Source: Ignavibacteria bacterium
GTDB taxonomy: Bacteria > Bacteroidota > Ignavibacteria > Ch128b
NCBI GenBank assembly: GCA_013177855.1
Contig: JABLYA010000001.1
Coordinates: 977,231 to 1,041,230, forward strand
DNA: 64,000 nt
Reading direction: 5' to 3'
Numbering within the stretch: position 1 is the stretch's first letter; every line of letters starts with the position of its first letter. The position numbers and the translations under genes are program-made. The notes under the pieces were generated by a model. That model made no database searches. It was not told the origin of the DNA and saw nothing but the letters and a program-made list of their open reading frames with translations. This document shows positions 26,025-35,809 of this stretch, piece by piece.

Positions 26025-26689
26025 AATATTTTTTATTTCTAATTTCACTAATGATTCTTTCAAATGAGGATCAATTACTTTTCAGTCAGGGCTTTGATTA
26101 CAATTTATATAAATCCTCTATTCAATATGTTCTGAGAAAATATCCCGAGTCAACTTTGATTGATCTTTACAAGTATTTCTATCAAAGTCGATTCGGTCCA
26201 GAACATTTTATTAAAGATTCGCTCATAGCTTTAAAAATTCTTCAAGATGAATTAGAAAACGAAGAGATATCGACCTATAAATCGAAACCTGATTCATTTT
26301 TAATTGAAGTGCTTCATCCCGAGAAAAAATATGTAAGGATTGATTTAAGCCTGGTGAAAGATAGAATTATTCCAATGCAATTATTATTTACAGCATTTCT
26401 TCAAAGCTCATCCAAAAACGACTCGACCGATTATGAGAAATGGAAGAATGATTGGAGAGAAATAATCAGTTTGATCGAGAAAGAAAATTTTAAGATCAAA
26501 AATTTTTATGAAGATAAAAGTAAAATTGAAGCTGCTTTAAAACAAAACAAGTTAGTTTTCAGTCATTCTTCTAATTACAAAAATTATTATAAACCTCATT
26601 ACAGAATAATTGAATACAGAATCTTTAAAACTTTTCTACTGCCCTTAATCCAACAGTACCGAATAAAATTTATTGAGCCCAGCGATTAA
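26021..26689 (+). CDS. Conserved-looking exported protein of unknown function
   Basis: 222 aa with an N-terminal hydrophobic segment ending near LLFSQ, likely a signal peptide. The mature part starts with YVLRKYPESTLIDLYKYFYQ and RFGPEHFIKD, then LQDELENEE; it is charged and helical. I recall similar pentad-like 'YPEST...RFGP' openings in uncharacterised Bacteroidota proteins but cannot name a family. It shares ATGA with the M1 peptidase stop, so it probably works with that enzyme or is simply co-expressed. It overlaps the convergent amidase gene by 4 bp at its 3' end. Confidence 0.7.
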   Translation: MKYFLFLISLMILSNEDQLLFSQGFDYNLYKSSIQYVLRKYPESTLIDLYKYFYQSRFGPEHFIKDSLIALKILQDELENEEISTYKSKPDSFLIEVLHPEKKYVRIDLSLVKDRIIPMQLLFTAFLQSSSKNDSTDYEKWKNDWREIISLIEKENFKIKNFYEDKSKIEAALKQNKLVFSHSSNYKNYYKPHYRIIEYRIFKTFLLPLIQQYRIKFIEPSD

Positions 26690-27453
26690 ATCAGTCTGAT
26701 ATCATTCAAAAAAGGGAATTGCGCCCTCACTTTTTGAATTTCATTTAAATCAATTTCAGCTGAAATTAATTTTTCTTCATCTTTTACATGCACTATTTCA
26801 TTGCCTAATGGATCAAAGATTGAACTTCGACCATCGTAATGTTCTTTACCGTCAGAGCCAACTCTATTTACACCAATTACAAAACATTGATTTTCAATCG
26901 CTCTTGCTTTAAGTAAATGGACATAGTGTTCTATTCTTTTTGTGGGCCAGTTTGCAATGTTAATAATTAAATCAACTCTTGACTTAGCATAAACTCTAAA
27001 CAATTCCGGGAATCTTAAATCATAACAAATTGATAATCCGATTTTTAATTTTTCAATCTCTGCAACGACAGGTTCAGTACCTGCTTTATAAAATTTTTCT
27101 TCTCTAGCGAAACTGAACAAATGTATTTTTCTGTACTTTGAAATTATTTCGCCGGTTCGATTTATAAAAAACAAAGTATTAAAAACATTTTCATTTTCTC
27201 TTTCAATAAAACCAGCGGCAATGTTTGTCGAATAATTTTTTGAAAGTTCGGAGAAAAATTGCAAGGTCGGACTTTCATTGATATTAAAAGGTTCAGCCAG
27301 CGAAGTATTCATTGAAAAACCAGTTAAGGTCATTTCAGGAAAGACAAAAAGATCAAATTGGACACTGCTGCCTGAAAGAATCTGATGGATTTTGTTTTTG
27401 TTTTGTTCTTTATCTTCCCACTCTGGAGAATATTGAAGAATTCCAACTCTCAT
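26686..27453 (-). CDS. Carbon-nitrogen hydrolase (nitrilase superfamily, omega-amidase-like)
   Basis: Cytoplasmic amidase of 255 aa. The catalytic triad is visible: Glu in LFVFPEMTLTGFS, Lys in YRKIHLFSF, and Cys in LSICYDLRFPELFR. The LRFPELFR context and RARAIENQCFVIGVNR match the omega-amidase/YafV-like branch, which hydrolyses alpha-keto acid monoamides. Branch assignment is by motif memory, so substrate is tentative. It lies 8 bp downstream of the HMA-domain gene on the same strand. Confidence 0.88.
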   Translation of the reverse strand: MRVGILQYSPEWEDKEQNKNKIHQILSGSSVQFDLFVFPEMTLTGFSMNTSLAEPFNINESPTLQFFSELSKNYSTNIAAGFIERENENVFNTLFFINRTGEIISKYRKIHLFSFAREEKFYKAGTEPVVAEIEKLKIGLSICYDLRFPELFRVYAKSRVDLIINIANWPTKRIEHYVHLLKARAIENQCFVIGVNRVGSDGKEHYDGRSSIFDPLGNEIVHVKDEEKLISAEIDLNEIQKVRAQFPFLNDIRLI

Positions 27454-27461
27454 AAAATCAA

Positions 27462-27707
27462 TCAGGATCGAAATTCATCCAGATCATTCAACTCAACTTG
27501 AGTGGAAATAACTTTGTAACCTTCATCTTCAATCGCAGCAATTATGCTTTCTTCATCAAGAAGATTTTCGTCAAAGGTAACAGATGCACTTCCAATTTGG
27601 ACTGAATAATTATCGATGCCGAGAGATTTTAATGCGCCCTCGACTGCTTTTACGCAATGATGGCAAGTCATTCCATCAATAAGAAATAAGACTGTTTTCA
27701 TATTCAA
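27462..27707 (-). CDS. Heavy-metal-associated domain protein (CopZ-like)
   Basis: 81-aa metallochaperone-like protein. The HMA fold is marked by metal-binding DGMTCHHCVKAVEGAL (MxCxxC) and the later ALKSLGIDNYSVQIG and EDEGYKVIS segments. Typically binds Cu(I) or a related soft metal and passes it to a transporter or enzyme, but no metal ATPase is nearby. It sits between the amidase and a cysteine-rich YHS-like protein, suggesting a small metal-handling group. Confidence 0.88.
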   Translation of the reverse strand: MNMKTVLFLIDGMTCHHCVKAVEGALKSLGIDNYSVQIGSASVTFDENLLDEESIIAAIEDEGYKVISTQVELNDLDEFRS

Positions 27708-27713
27708 CTCTCT

Positions 27714-28049
27714 TTATTGTTTAATAAATTTTTTCCCATCTTCACTTAGATTTTTCAAATATTTTTCCGGGTCTTTCTTAAATTTTTTGATGCAACTTTT
27801 ACAGCAAAATCCAATCACTTTACCATTATATTCAACAGTTTGAACTTCAGGATCTACAGGTTCGCCCATAACAGGACAAACTTCATTCCAGATTTTTTTA
27901 GCGACTGACGGCTGAACTTGTTTAAGTTCAGATTTAATTTCTTTCTTTGTCTCAGTCTTAGCTTTTTTATTTTCTTTTTCCTGAGCAAATGGAATATTGT
28001 AAAAAATCAAAACTGCAAGAAGGATTATAAAACCAAATTTAATTTTCAT
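27714..28049 (-). CDS. Exported YHS-like cysteine-rich metal-binding protein
   Basis: 111 aa with a signal peptide (FIILLAVLIFYNIPFAQ), then a lysine/glutamate-rich linker and a YHS/TRASH-type domain: NEVCPVMGEPVDPEV, then NGKVIGFCCKSCIKKFKKDPEKYLKNL. The Cys pairs can coordinate a soft metal. Placed 6 bp upstream of the CopZ-like gene on the same strand, so periplasmic metal capture followed by cytoplasmic chaperoning is plausible. The metal is unknown. Confidence 0.82.
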   Translation of the reverse strand: MKIKFGFIILLAVLIFYNIPFAQEKENKKAKTETKKEIKSELKQVQPSVAKKIWNEVCPVMGEPVDPEVQTVEYNGKVIGFCCKSCIKKFKKDPEKYLKNLSEDGKKFIKQ

Positions 28050-28238
28050 CTTTACCTCTAATGTTTGTAAATAGTTAAAAATTCGGCAATAAAACTATAT
28101 AAATCAGATTAAAGTTTCAAAAAATAATTTTTGAACTTAAAAACTTTTCTAAATGGACTTCAAACGATGAGATGAATAGATTATTATTCAAGAATTATCT
28201 ATCAGTTTTTTAAGGATAATTTTTGAAATTAAAAAAAC

Positions 28239-28733
28239 TTAATCGAAGCTTGGACACCACAATTCATATTTTTCATCGAGATTATATTTGTTTATTACAT
28301 CGTTTAGAAGTTTATCTCGAATTACAAAAATTAGCTTACCATCAAATGATTCAATTTTATTAAAGATTTCAGAAATTGCCGGTTCAAGTCCACTACCACT
28401 TAGTTCGAGTGGACCAATTTCATCAATTACAATCCAACTGTATTTTTTTTGGAAATCTCGTTTTAGAATTTCTTTTGCTTTATCAAAACCATTCTTTAAG
28501 AAGTGATACTTACCAATTTTAATCAATTCATTTTCGGGAAATGCTTGTGATTGCTTCTCTGAGATTTCTAATTGTATTAAAGTTTTATCAACAATTGAAT
28601 AAATATATCTTTTATCTTCAACCACAGGTTGGAGAATTCCGGAAACTGAATTTTGTTTAGAAATCCATTTGAAGAGATTTGTTGTCTTTCCACTTTTAAT
28701 TTTGTCAGAATAGATTAGAATTTTTTTGTTCAT
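28239..28733 (-). CDS. THEP1-type nucleoside-triphosphatase
   Basis: P-loop NTPase of 164 aa. Walker A SDKIKSGKTTNL, then Walker B-like WIVIDEIGPLELSGSGLEP, whose DEIGPLEL is characteristic of the THEP1 NTPase family. Some members hydrolyse nucleoside triphosphates in vitro, and their cellular role is unclear. The C-terminus LFVIRD-type strand is present (KLIFVIRDKLLNDV). Its start overlaps the upstream membrane protein's stop by 4 bp, so the two form a conserved-looking pair. A DUF2478-like relative is the main alternative. Confidence 0.82.
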   Translation of the reverse strand: MNKKILIYSDKIKSGKTTNLFKWISKQNSVSGILQPVVEDKRYIYSIVDKTLIQLEISEKQSQAFPENELIKIGKYHFLKNGFDKAKEILKRDFQKKYSWIVIDEIGPLELSGSGLEPAISEIFNKIESFDGKLIFVIRDKLLNDVINKYNLDEKYELWCPSFD

Positions 28734-29755
28734 TTCATCAGAAGTAAGATTGAATCTTTTATAAATCTAAATACTCTTTTTGATCTCGGATAATGTGAAT
28801 TGATTTTCCAGCTAAATGCAATAATCTTTTTTAATTCAGGAAAGATTGATGTTATTTCTTCCAGCTGTGTCATATCATACTTTTTACTTATAGATTTCAT
28901 AAAAACTTTCACTGCGAACGGAGAGATTACATTAAACCACAGATAAATTATAATTATTGCTCGGACAATCATCGAAATCACATCAACTAATTTAATCTTT
29001 GCAAGTTCAGGGTTAACATAAGTAATCAATGCAATAGAAAGTAAGAAGAGAACCAGTATAATCCGGGATGGTTTCTTGTACCATCTCCGTTTTTTCATTT
29101 TTTGAGAATTGGAATTATTTAAGTTCAAATCATTATTAAATTCTGAGTACCTCAACTTAATATGATTATATTTTTCTTCATTTCTCTGGAGGAAGATTGG
29201 AAGTTTAATCGCAAGTCTTGCAAAGAAAACTGCGCCCAAAAGATGGATTAAAAGATAAATTGCGATAAGAATTATACTCATACTAAATTCTTTATCAACA
29301 TCAATTCCAAATGACTTCAAAACATAAACTGAAAAAGAATCAATCGAGTACCAGAAATTCATTCCAAAGATTACAGTTGTTACAATTATTTTTTGAGAGA
29401 CTGACCACAAAGCTGTGAAGAAACTTAACAAACTAATTGCCAGAATTCGATTTTTAATTATGGAAAAAAATAGAAATGCAAAAAGTCCCTGTAACATTAC
29501 GGCAAGATATGCGGTTAATGGAGTATTTGGGGACATCATAAACTTTATTGCAATTACAATCAAAGTAACTTTTATCAACTCACTTTTTTTATCGACAAAA
29601 TTTGCAATCGAAGAAAGAATGATGATGGCAAATCCACCTAAAAAAAGTCCAGTGAATGGAATTTTTAATGCATGTAAAATCCCTCCAAAAACAGATTCAC
29701 TGAAAGCCCAGATGGCTGTATACTTTTGTCTGAATTTTAATTGATCGATATCCAT
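28730..29755 (-). CDS. Polytopic membrane protein of unknown function, paired with the NTPase
   Basis: 341 aa with about seven to eight hydrophobic segments: an N-terminal block (residues ~30-200) starting after IDQLKFRQKYTAIWAFSES, then a charged linker (about 200-235) and two to three more helices. The N-terminal block resembles membrane components of small-molecule transporters, and the last part recalls EcfT-like proteins; I cannot assign it. It overlaps the THEP1-like NTPase by 4 bp, so the two probably act together. No ECF ATPase or other substrate clue is adjacent. Confidence 0.6.
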   Translation of the reverse strand: MDIDQLKFRQKYTAIWAFSESVFGGILHALKIPFTGLFLGGFAIIILSSIANFVDKKSELIKVTLIVIAIKFMMSPNTPLTAYLAVMLQGLFAFLFFSIIKNRILAISLLSFFTALWSVSQKIIVTTVIFGMNFWYSIDSFSVYVLKSFGIDVDKEFSMSIILIAIYLLIHLLGAVFFARLAIKLPIFLQRNEEKYNHIKLRYSEFNNDLNLNNSNSQKMKKRRWYKKPSRIILVLFLLSIALITYVNPELAKIKLVDVISMIVRAIIIIYLWFNVISPFAVKVFMKSISKKYDMTQLEEITSIFPELKKIIAFSWKINSHYPRSKRVFRFIKDSILLLMK

Positions 29756-29866
29756 TTTATCGTTTTTAATTAGACAAAATAATTTTTCAAAAATATTGAA
29801 AATTCTATGAGTTATTAATCGTAAATGAAAAATGGGATAGTTAATGCCTGGCTGGCGGACTTTCTA

Positions 29867-30862
29867 CTAAGATTGAAGATAATATTTGGCTATTTCATTC
29901 TTAAAAATTTTTATAAGATATTCAAACTGCGCACGATAACTATCACGATATTCTTTCATAGTTAAGTTTTCATCATAAACTTTTAAGTACTCAAAGTAAT
30001 TTTTAATTTGATCGCCTTCAAGCAGGTCATAAGCAATATCGGTCAATGCTTCACGGAATATTGTTAAAGTTTTTTGATCATATTTTTTCTTTTTCTCACC
30101 AAGCTTTTTAAGCTTCCTTTCAATTTTATTTAAACTGATTAAAATCCCTTCCTGAACAAGATATTGAATTTCTGGATCGGGCAAAACATTCACATCTATT
30201 TTCTGAGCAGCTGTAAGTTCAAATTTAATTTTCAAAGCAAGTGCATTTACAGGAAGTACGGGTGAATATTCCGTAAAATCGTCTATGGCTTCGAAAATCG
30301 CATCAATCCAACCTTTTATATAATTATTGTCCGGAAATTCTTTTACACCTAAAACTATTAATTCATCTTGTGGAATAATTTTGAATTCTTCATTCTCATT
30401 CAATTCAATGTACGCAATAAATTCAGTATCAAGCCTTGAGAAGATTTTATATTTACTTTTATCTGCTCTTTTGATTTCCTTTAAAATTTTTGCAAAGAGC
30501 GGATCAAGTTCTGAGTATTTTTTTGCAATAGTCTGATAAATCGATTGATCAATTAATTTACTCACGAAATCCAATGCTTCTTCTTCGTTGGTTACAGGTG
30601 GATCCCAATTTAAAAAAGAATTACGAATATACTCGAGATAATCGTTTTCATTGGTGCTCAAAAGATTGGAAACAGCTTCAAGTGCAATGTCATCCATAGA
30701 GATTTCATTTCTTTCAAGCGAGAAATATTTCAAACGAGAAAAGAAACGAATCCTTATCCGTGAAATTTCGATAAAAATTTCGAACAGGTGATTTTTCTCA
30801 AACTCAGTTGAGTCACTTAACAGAACCTTCTTAAGTATGTCGAGTAGTTTTCTTTCGCTCAA
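29867..30862 (-). CDS. Hypothetical helical protein, possibly sigma-like N-terminus
   Basis: 331-aa soluble, charged, mostly helical protein that I do not recognise. The N-terminal ~60 residues (LFEIFIEISRIRIRF followed by DIALEAVSNLLS) loosely resemble sigma-factor region 2, but no region 4 helix-turn-helix is seen. The C-terminus has a lysine-rich helix (KKLGEKKKKYDQKTL). It is transcribed divergently from recN with a ~240-bp gap, and stands alone between the membrane protein and recN. No function assigned. Confidence 0.6.
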   Translation of the reverse strand: MSERKLLDILKKVLLSDSTEFEKNHLFEIFIEISRIRIRFFSRLKYFSLERNEISMDDIALEAVSNLLSTNENDYLEYIRNSFLNWDPPVTNEEEALDFVSKLIDQSIYQTIAKKYSELDPLFAKILKEIKRADKSKYKIFSRLDTEFIAYIELNENEEFKIIPQDELIVLGVKEFPDNNYIKGWIDAIFEAIDDFTEYSPVLPVNALALKIKFELTAAQKIDVNVLPDPEIQYLVQEGILISLNKIERKLKKLGEKKKKYDQKTLTIFREALTDIAYDLLEGDQIKNYFEYLKVYDENLTMKEYRDSYRAQFEYLIKIFKNEIAKYYLQS

Positions 30863-31102
30863 TTTAATCTACCGTTAACAATTCAAATTATCGGAAAAAT
30901 AAATCTCCGCTGAAGTTCTTTCAATTTGAATTTACGATTAAAATTAAACTTATTTCAAGTCATACTTTCATAAAATTATAAGTAATCCAGAGATATTTCG
31001 GCTTCAAATAAAATCTGGGTTTAAGAGCTACTTTCAAATAAAAAATTAATAAAGTATAAATGAAAAAATTTTTGTATAATATTTAATGAGAGAGAGTTTT
31101 TT

Positions 31103-32809
31103 ATGATAAAAACACTTACCATTAAAGACTACATTCTAATCGATAAAATCCAGATTAAATTTGAATCTGGTCTAAACATCATCACAGGTGAAACCGGCGT
31201 TGGAAAGTCTATCATCATTGACGCAATGAATCTCCTGATAGGCGAAAAAGCATCTACCGATATCATAAGAACTGGTGCGGAGAAGGCTATAATTGAAGGT
31301 GTATTTGATGTCAGCGATAATCAAAATGTAATCAACTTTTTAGGAGATAATAATTACGACATAAGCGATGAATTAATCATTCGTCGTGAGATTTTAAGAA
31401 AAGGAACTTCCAGAAGCTTCATAAACGACTCCCCTGCTTCACTATCTCACTTAAAAGAACTTGGGAAATTTTTAATCGATTTACACGGTCAACACGAACA
31501 TCAATCACTTCTAAGAACTGATACTCACATTCACTTACTGGATAATTTTGGTAATCTCGAAAAATTAATTGAAGAATACAGAACACATTACAATAAATTA
31601 AAAGAACTCTTTTCACGCCTCGACGAATTAAAAAGTATCGAAAGTTCTGCAAAAGAAAAGAAAGATCTTTACGAATTTCAGGCAAAAGAAATTGACGCAG
31701 TAAATCCAAAACCCAATGAAATCGAAGAACTTCAAAACAAATTAAACATTTTAGAAAACAGCGAAAGACTTTACGAATCAACTTCACGTATTTACGAAAC
31801 TCTTTATGAATCCGAATTTGCGGTCTATGATCAATTAATAAAAGTTCGAAATCTAATTGACGACTTATCAAGAATCGACAAAACTTTTTCTGAATTAAAG
31901 AACGATATTACTTCCGCAATTTCAATTGTTGACGAATTAGCAAAATTCATACAGAGTTATAATTCAAGGATTGAATTCAATCCTGAATTGCTTGAAGAAT
32001 ATCGTGAAAGACTTGGCAGCCTAATCCACCTGGCAAAGAAATATGGCGGTTCACTTGAAGCAGTGATCGAACATCGAAATAAAATCGAAAAAGAATTACA
32101 ACTTGCAGAAAATTTTGAAGAGGAAATTCAAAAAACTGAAGATGAGATAGAAGAGGTACGTAAACTTTGCAGTGAAGCAGCAGTTAGACTATCAGAGAAA
32201 AGAAGAGAAGTAGCGGAAAAGATTAGTAAATCAATTGTTACAATCTTAAAAGATCTTGGAATTAACAACGCAAAATTTGAAGTTGTTTTTAGAAACAAGA
32301 AGACTGAAAACAAAAGAGCTTTTGTAAAACTTGGTACAGAATATTATGAAGCCACACCTTACGGTTTTGATGATGTTGAATTTTATATTTCAACTAATCC
32401 AGGTGAAGAATTAAAACCACTTGCAAAAGTTGCTTCGGGCGGTGAAATTTCAAGAATTATGCTGGCACTTAAAACTATTCTTGCCAAATCAGACAAATTA
32501 CCATTGATGGTTTTTGATGAAATCGATGTGGGAATCAGCGGTAGAATTGCTCAAAAAGTTGGGAAGGCACTGCGAAATCTTTCTGAATTTCATCAAATAA
32601 TTGCAATCACTCACTTGCCGCAAATTGCTGGCTTTTCAAATGCCCATTTTGTTGTAGAGAAAAGGATTAAAGATGGAAGAGCAATATCGACAATCAAGAA
32701 ATTAAGCGACGAAGAAAAAGTTTACGAAATTGCAAAACTTATAAGCGGAGAAGAAATAACTCCAGCATCAATCGAAAGCGCCAAAGAATTAATTTACAAT
32801 TCAAACTAA
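31103..32809 (+). CDS. recN: RecN, SMC-like DNA repair ATPase
   Basis: DNA double-strand-break repair ATPase, 568 aa. Walker A GETGVGKSIIIDAMNLL at residue ~30, the DLHGQHEHQSLL motif, two coiled-coil arms (about 155-360 with a central break), signature VASGGEISRIMLALK, and Walker B MVFDEIDVGISGR. Length and layout match RecN. The ATG at 31103 has a GAGAGAG stretch just upstream, and a TATAAT-like hexamer lies at 31075, which is weak promoter evidence. Likely SOS-regulated as elsewhere, not shown here. The next gene starts 12 bp after its stop. Confidence 0.96.
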   Translation: MIKTLTIKDYILIDKIQIKFESGLNIITGETGVGKSIIIDAMNLLIGEKASTDIIRTGAEKAIIEGVFDVSDNQNVINFLGDNNYDISDELIIRREILRKGTSRSFINDSPASLSHLKELGKFLIDLHGQHEHQSLLRTDTHIHLLDNFGNLEKLIEEYRTHYNKLKELFSRLDELKSIESSAKEKKDLYEFQAKEIDAVNPKPNEIEELQNKLNILENSERLYESTSRIYETLYESEFAVYDQLIKVRNLIDDLSRIDKTFSELKNDITSAISIVDELAKFIQSYNSRIEFNPELLEEYRERLGSLIHLAKKYGGSLEAVIEHRNKIEKELQLAENFEEEIQKTEDEIEEVRKLCSEAAVRLSEKRREVAEKISKSIVTILKDLGINNAKFEVVFRNKKTENKRAFVKLGTEYYEATPYGFDDVEFYISTNPGEELKPLAKVASGGEISRIMLALKTILAKSDKLPLMVFDEIDVGISGRIAQKVGKALRNLSEFHQIIAITHLPQIAGFSNAHFVVEKRIKDGRAISTIKKLSDEEKVYEIAKLISGEEITPASIESAKELIYNSN

Positions 32810-32821
32810 AGCAGTGAGAAA

Positions 32822-34639
32822 TTGAGAGAGCTTTTTACAAAATTAAAATCAATCTTACCTGAGAGACTTACTAATTTTCAAATTTTCATTATACAATTAG
32901 TAATCGCTTTCATTTTATATCATCCCTACATCACAAACGAATATTATGCAGATGATTACTTTTTCATTTCTATTTTAAAATCCAAAGAATTCAAATACCC
33001 AATTGCCGGCTTCTGGTCGATTGATATAAAAGATTATGAAACATTTCAAAACCTCTGGTGGAAGGATGAAAATGTAAAAGCAAAATTCTTCCGGCCTCTT
33101 CCTTCAATCTTTTTCAGTTTGATTTATTGGATTGACGAAACGCATTCAGCTTTAATACTTCATCTTTTTTCTATACTTCTTCACACTCTTGTATCTTTAT
33201 CCGTTTTTCTTGTTCTATACAAATTCTCAAAAATGTATAGTCCGTCCTTCCTTGCCTCGCTCATCTTTTTGATCTCTGAAGATCATTCGATGACGGTTGG
33301 ATGGATTTCAACAAATACAGATCTATTGGCTGTTTTATTCATAAATCTTGGATTGTATTATCATGTCAAACATCGTGAAACCAGTTTGAAACTTCATCGC
33401 CGACTTTCCAAATTTTTTATTTTCATTTCATTACTTTGTAAGGAAACAGCTGTCATTGGTCCGATTGCAATCATTTTATATGAATTCATCTTACTCGAGT
33501 CTCAGAGGAAGGAAAAAAACATATTCAAAAGATTTTTCAACAAACTGATTTTATTAATCAAGAACGAAAAATACTGGCGTTATCACTTCTTGTTATTAAT
33601 CTTTTTCCTTGCTTTCTATAAACTTTCAGGTTTTGGTATAAATAATCTAATGTACATTGATCCATTCAAGCGCCCCTATGATTATATAAAAAATGTTGTA
33701 ACAGGATTACCTACAATGTTAGTCGGGTTATTAACTAATGTTCCATTTGGATTTGTGATTTTTAATCAAAATTTGACTTATAGTTTTATGGCTCTGGGGA
33801 TTTTGCTTTACATTATCTTTTCAATTTCACTTGTTCCCTATTGGAAAACACGAATGATTCATTACAGTTTTTTATTGTTTACAATTTCTCTGCTTCCTCA
33901 ATTAATTACCGTTCCATCAGAAAGACTAATTTATTTCCCATTTGTATTTGGAAGTTTTTTAATTGCTTATTTAATACTGAATATCAATATCTTAAAAAAA
34001 CATTTCTTCCCTAACAATCCAAAAGGCATAAAATTTATTGGGAATATTTTTGGATACTACTTAATTCTTTCGACAATCGTTATGGCTTTTTACCTTAGCT
34101 TGAAATTTCCAGATCAATTTAAAGATGAATTCAAAAGAATTACTTCAACTGTTAATCAGGCTAATGCTCTTATTGACGACGAAACAAAGAACATTTATTA
34201 TTTAACTACCCCTTCGATTGTTTACACTTTCTATTTGAACGACATAACAAAAGTAACTAAAGACTTTAAAATTTCTGTTTATCCCCTTTCGAGCTTTAAT
34301 GGTGATATGAAGATCAAAAAATTAAGTGAAAAATCTTTTTTGCTTGAAACAAATTCGCAAGGATGGTTAGATAATATTTTCGCAAAGGTCGCACGAGTTT
34401 ATCCCAAACTTGAAGTCGGGAAAAATTATAAATTGCCTGTATTCACAGGAACAATTCTTAAAACAACTCTGGACAGCAAAGATTTGCTTTCAGCTAAGTT
34501 CGAATTCAATAATTTTTTGAGCGATTCAAAAAATCTTTTCGTTTATCATAACGGAAATAAAATGGTAAAATTGAATCCCGACACTCTTGCCTACAATACC
34601 TGGTATCTGCTGCGGGACAAGCTGGAAAGTTTATATTAA
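32822..34639 (+). CDS. Polytopic membrane protein, PMT/GT39-like
   Basis: 605 aa with roughly a dozen hydrophobic segments and a soluble beta-rich C-terminus from about residue 450. After the first helix comes YADDYFFISIL, the acidic pair used by PMT-type glycosyltransferases, followed by FFRPLPSIFFSLIYW. I predict a lipid-linked-sugar transferase but the family is loose. The start is a TTG at 32822, since GTG 8 bases upstream is out of frame and stops at once. It lies 12 bp after recN and 13 bp before the TTG of hemW, so the genes form one operon. Confidence 0.65.
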   Translation: MRELFTKLKSILPERLTNFQIFIIQLVIAFILYHPYITNEYYADDYFFISILKSKEFKYPIAGFWSIDIKDYETFQNLWWKDENVKAKFFRPLPSIFFSLIYWIDETHSALILHLFSILLHTLVSLSVFLVLYKFSKMYSPSFLASLIFLISEDHSMTVGWISTNTDLLAVLFINLGLYYHVKHRETSLKLHRRLSKFFIFISLLCKETAVIGPIAIILYEFILLESQRKEKNIFKRFFNKLILLIKNEKYWRYHFLLLIFFLAFYKLSGFGINNLMYIDPFKRPYDYIKNVVTGLPTMLVGLLTNVPFGFVIFNQNLTYSFMALGILLYIIFSISLVPYWKTRMIHYSFLLFTISLLPQLITVPSERLIYFPFVFGSFLIAYLILNINILKKHFFPNNPKGIKFIGNIFGYYLILSTIVMAFYLSLKFPDQFKDEFKRITSTVNQANALIDDETKNIYYLTTPSIVYTFYLNDITKVTKDFKISVYPLSSFNGDMKIKKLSEKSFLLETNSQGWLDNIFAKVARVYPKLEVGKNYKLPVFTGTILKTTLDSKDLLSAKFEFNNFLSDSKNLFVYHNGNKMVKLNPDTLAYNTWYLLRDKLESLY

Positions 34640-34652
34640 TTGTGGAGGAAAC

Positions 34653-35786
34653 TTGAAACCATTTTCAGTTTATGTTCACATTCCATTTTGTAATGTGAAA
34701 TGCAATTACTGTGATTTTTATGTCGTAATTAAACACGATAAAAAAGGTTCGCTACTTTACTCCCTGCTTAGAGAGATTGATTACTTTGCTGAGATTTATC
34801 ATGATAAAGGATATTTACAGACAATTTACTTTGGCGGTGGAACCCCATCACTTGTTGAACCGTCGTTCCTTTATCAAATCGTTCAAAAATTAACAAAAAT
34901 CTTTAAGTATCCTGAAGACATTGAAGTTACAATTGAATCGAATCCAAATACAATTGACGAACAGAAACTTAAAGAATTTCTTTCAATTGGGATAAACAGA
35001 TTGAGCATCGGCGTTCAATCTTTTAATGATGAAGATCTAAAATATTTAACAAGAGATCATGACAGTAAAACCGCTCTAAAAAGTATTGAAACAGCAGCAA
35101 AAGCTGGTTTCGAGAACATCAACATTGATCTTATGTTTTCAATTCCAGGTCAAACTTTAGATGACTGGAAAGAAAATCTTAAAATAGCAGTGCAACAGCC
35201 AATCAAACATATTTCAGCTTATAGTCTAACTCTTGAACCAGGCACAAGTCTTTACTACCAATCAAAGAAAGGAATAATTTATCTGCCATCAATTGAGCAG
35301 GACGCAGATATGTATGAATTCACAATGGACTTTTTACCTGAGCATGGATTTGTTCAATACGAAGTTTCAAATTTTTCGAAGCCCGGTTACGAATCAATTC
35401 ATAACTTAAATTATTGGTATAGAATTAACTACTTAGGTTTTGGACCATCTTCTCATTCACTGTGGGATAATAGACGCTGGCACAACTTCAGAAACATTTC
35501 TCGATATATCGAAAAGGTTAACGAGCAAAAACACGCTATAAAGGATGAAGAATTTTTAAATCCGACTGAAATTTATAACGAACGGATTTATCTTGGACTG
35601 CGAAGCCGCGGAATTAACCTCAAACAACTTGAAGAAGAATTCAATATTAATCTGCTCAAACATGAAGAAAGATTTTTTAAAGAATTAATTGAAAATGGAT
35701 TTGTGATTGTAGAAAATGATATGCTTCGGCTCACCAAGAAAGGCTACCTGCTGGTTGATGAAATTTGTGAACAATTAATGCTCTGA
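34653..35786 (+). CDS. hemW: HemW-like radical SAM protein
   Basis: Radical SAM enzyme of the HemW/coproporphyrinogen III oxidase-like family, involved in heme delivery rather than HemN catalysis. After YVHIPFCNVKCNYCDF (4Fe-4S CxxxCxxC) come YFGGGTPSL, IEVTIESNPNTI, LSIGVQSFNDEDLKYL and NIDLMFSIPGQT. Length ~377 aa is normal. The start is the TTG at 34653, which follows GGAGGAA by four bases; an upstream in-frame ATG at 34587 lies inside the preceding gene and lacks that site. Substrate HemN-type Cys is not claimed. Confidence 0.92.
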   Translation: MKPFSVYVHIPFCNVKCNYCDFYVVIKHDKKGSLLYSLLREIDYFAEIYHDKGYLQTIYFGGGTPSLVEPSFLYQIVQKLTKIFKYPEDIEVTIESNPNTIDEQKLKEFLSIGINRLSIGVQSFNDEDLKYLTRDHDSKTALKSIETAAKAGFENINIDLMFSIPGQTLDDWKENLKIAVQQPIKHISAYSLTLEPGTSLYYQSKKGIIYLPSIEQDADMYEFTMDFLPEHGFVQYEVSNFSKPGYESIHNLNYWYRINYLGFGPSSHSLWDNRRWHNFRNISRYIEKVNEQKHAIKDEEFLNPTEIYNERIYLGLRSRGINLKQLEEEFNINLLKHEERFFKELIENGFVIVENDMLRLTKKGYLLVDEICEQLML

Positions 35787-35809
35787 TAACCAACTCACAA
35801 AGGTTTTCT

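Noticed and set aside
27454-28049. Complete copper-resistance operon
   Set aside because: Only HMA and YHS-like proteins are present; no P-type ATPase, CopA or regulator was found.
31419-31871. 150-aa minus-strand ORF inside recN
   Set aside because: Antisense shadow of a fully conserved RecN frame, with no motif or ribosome site.
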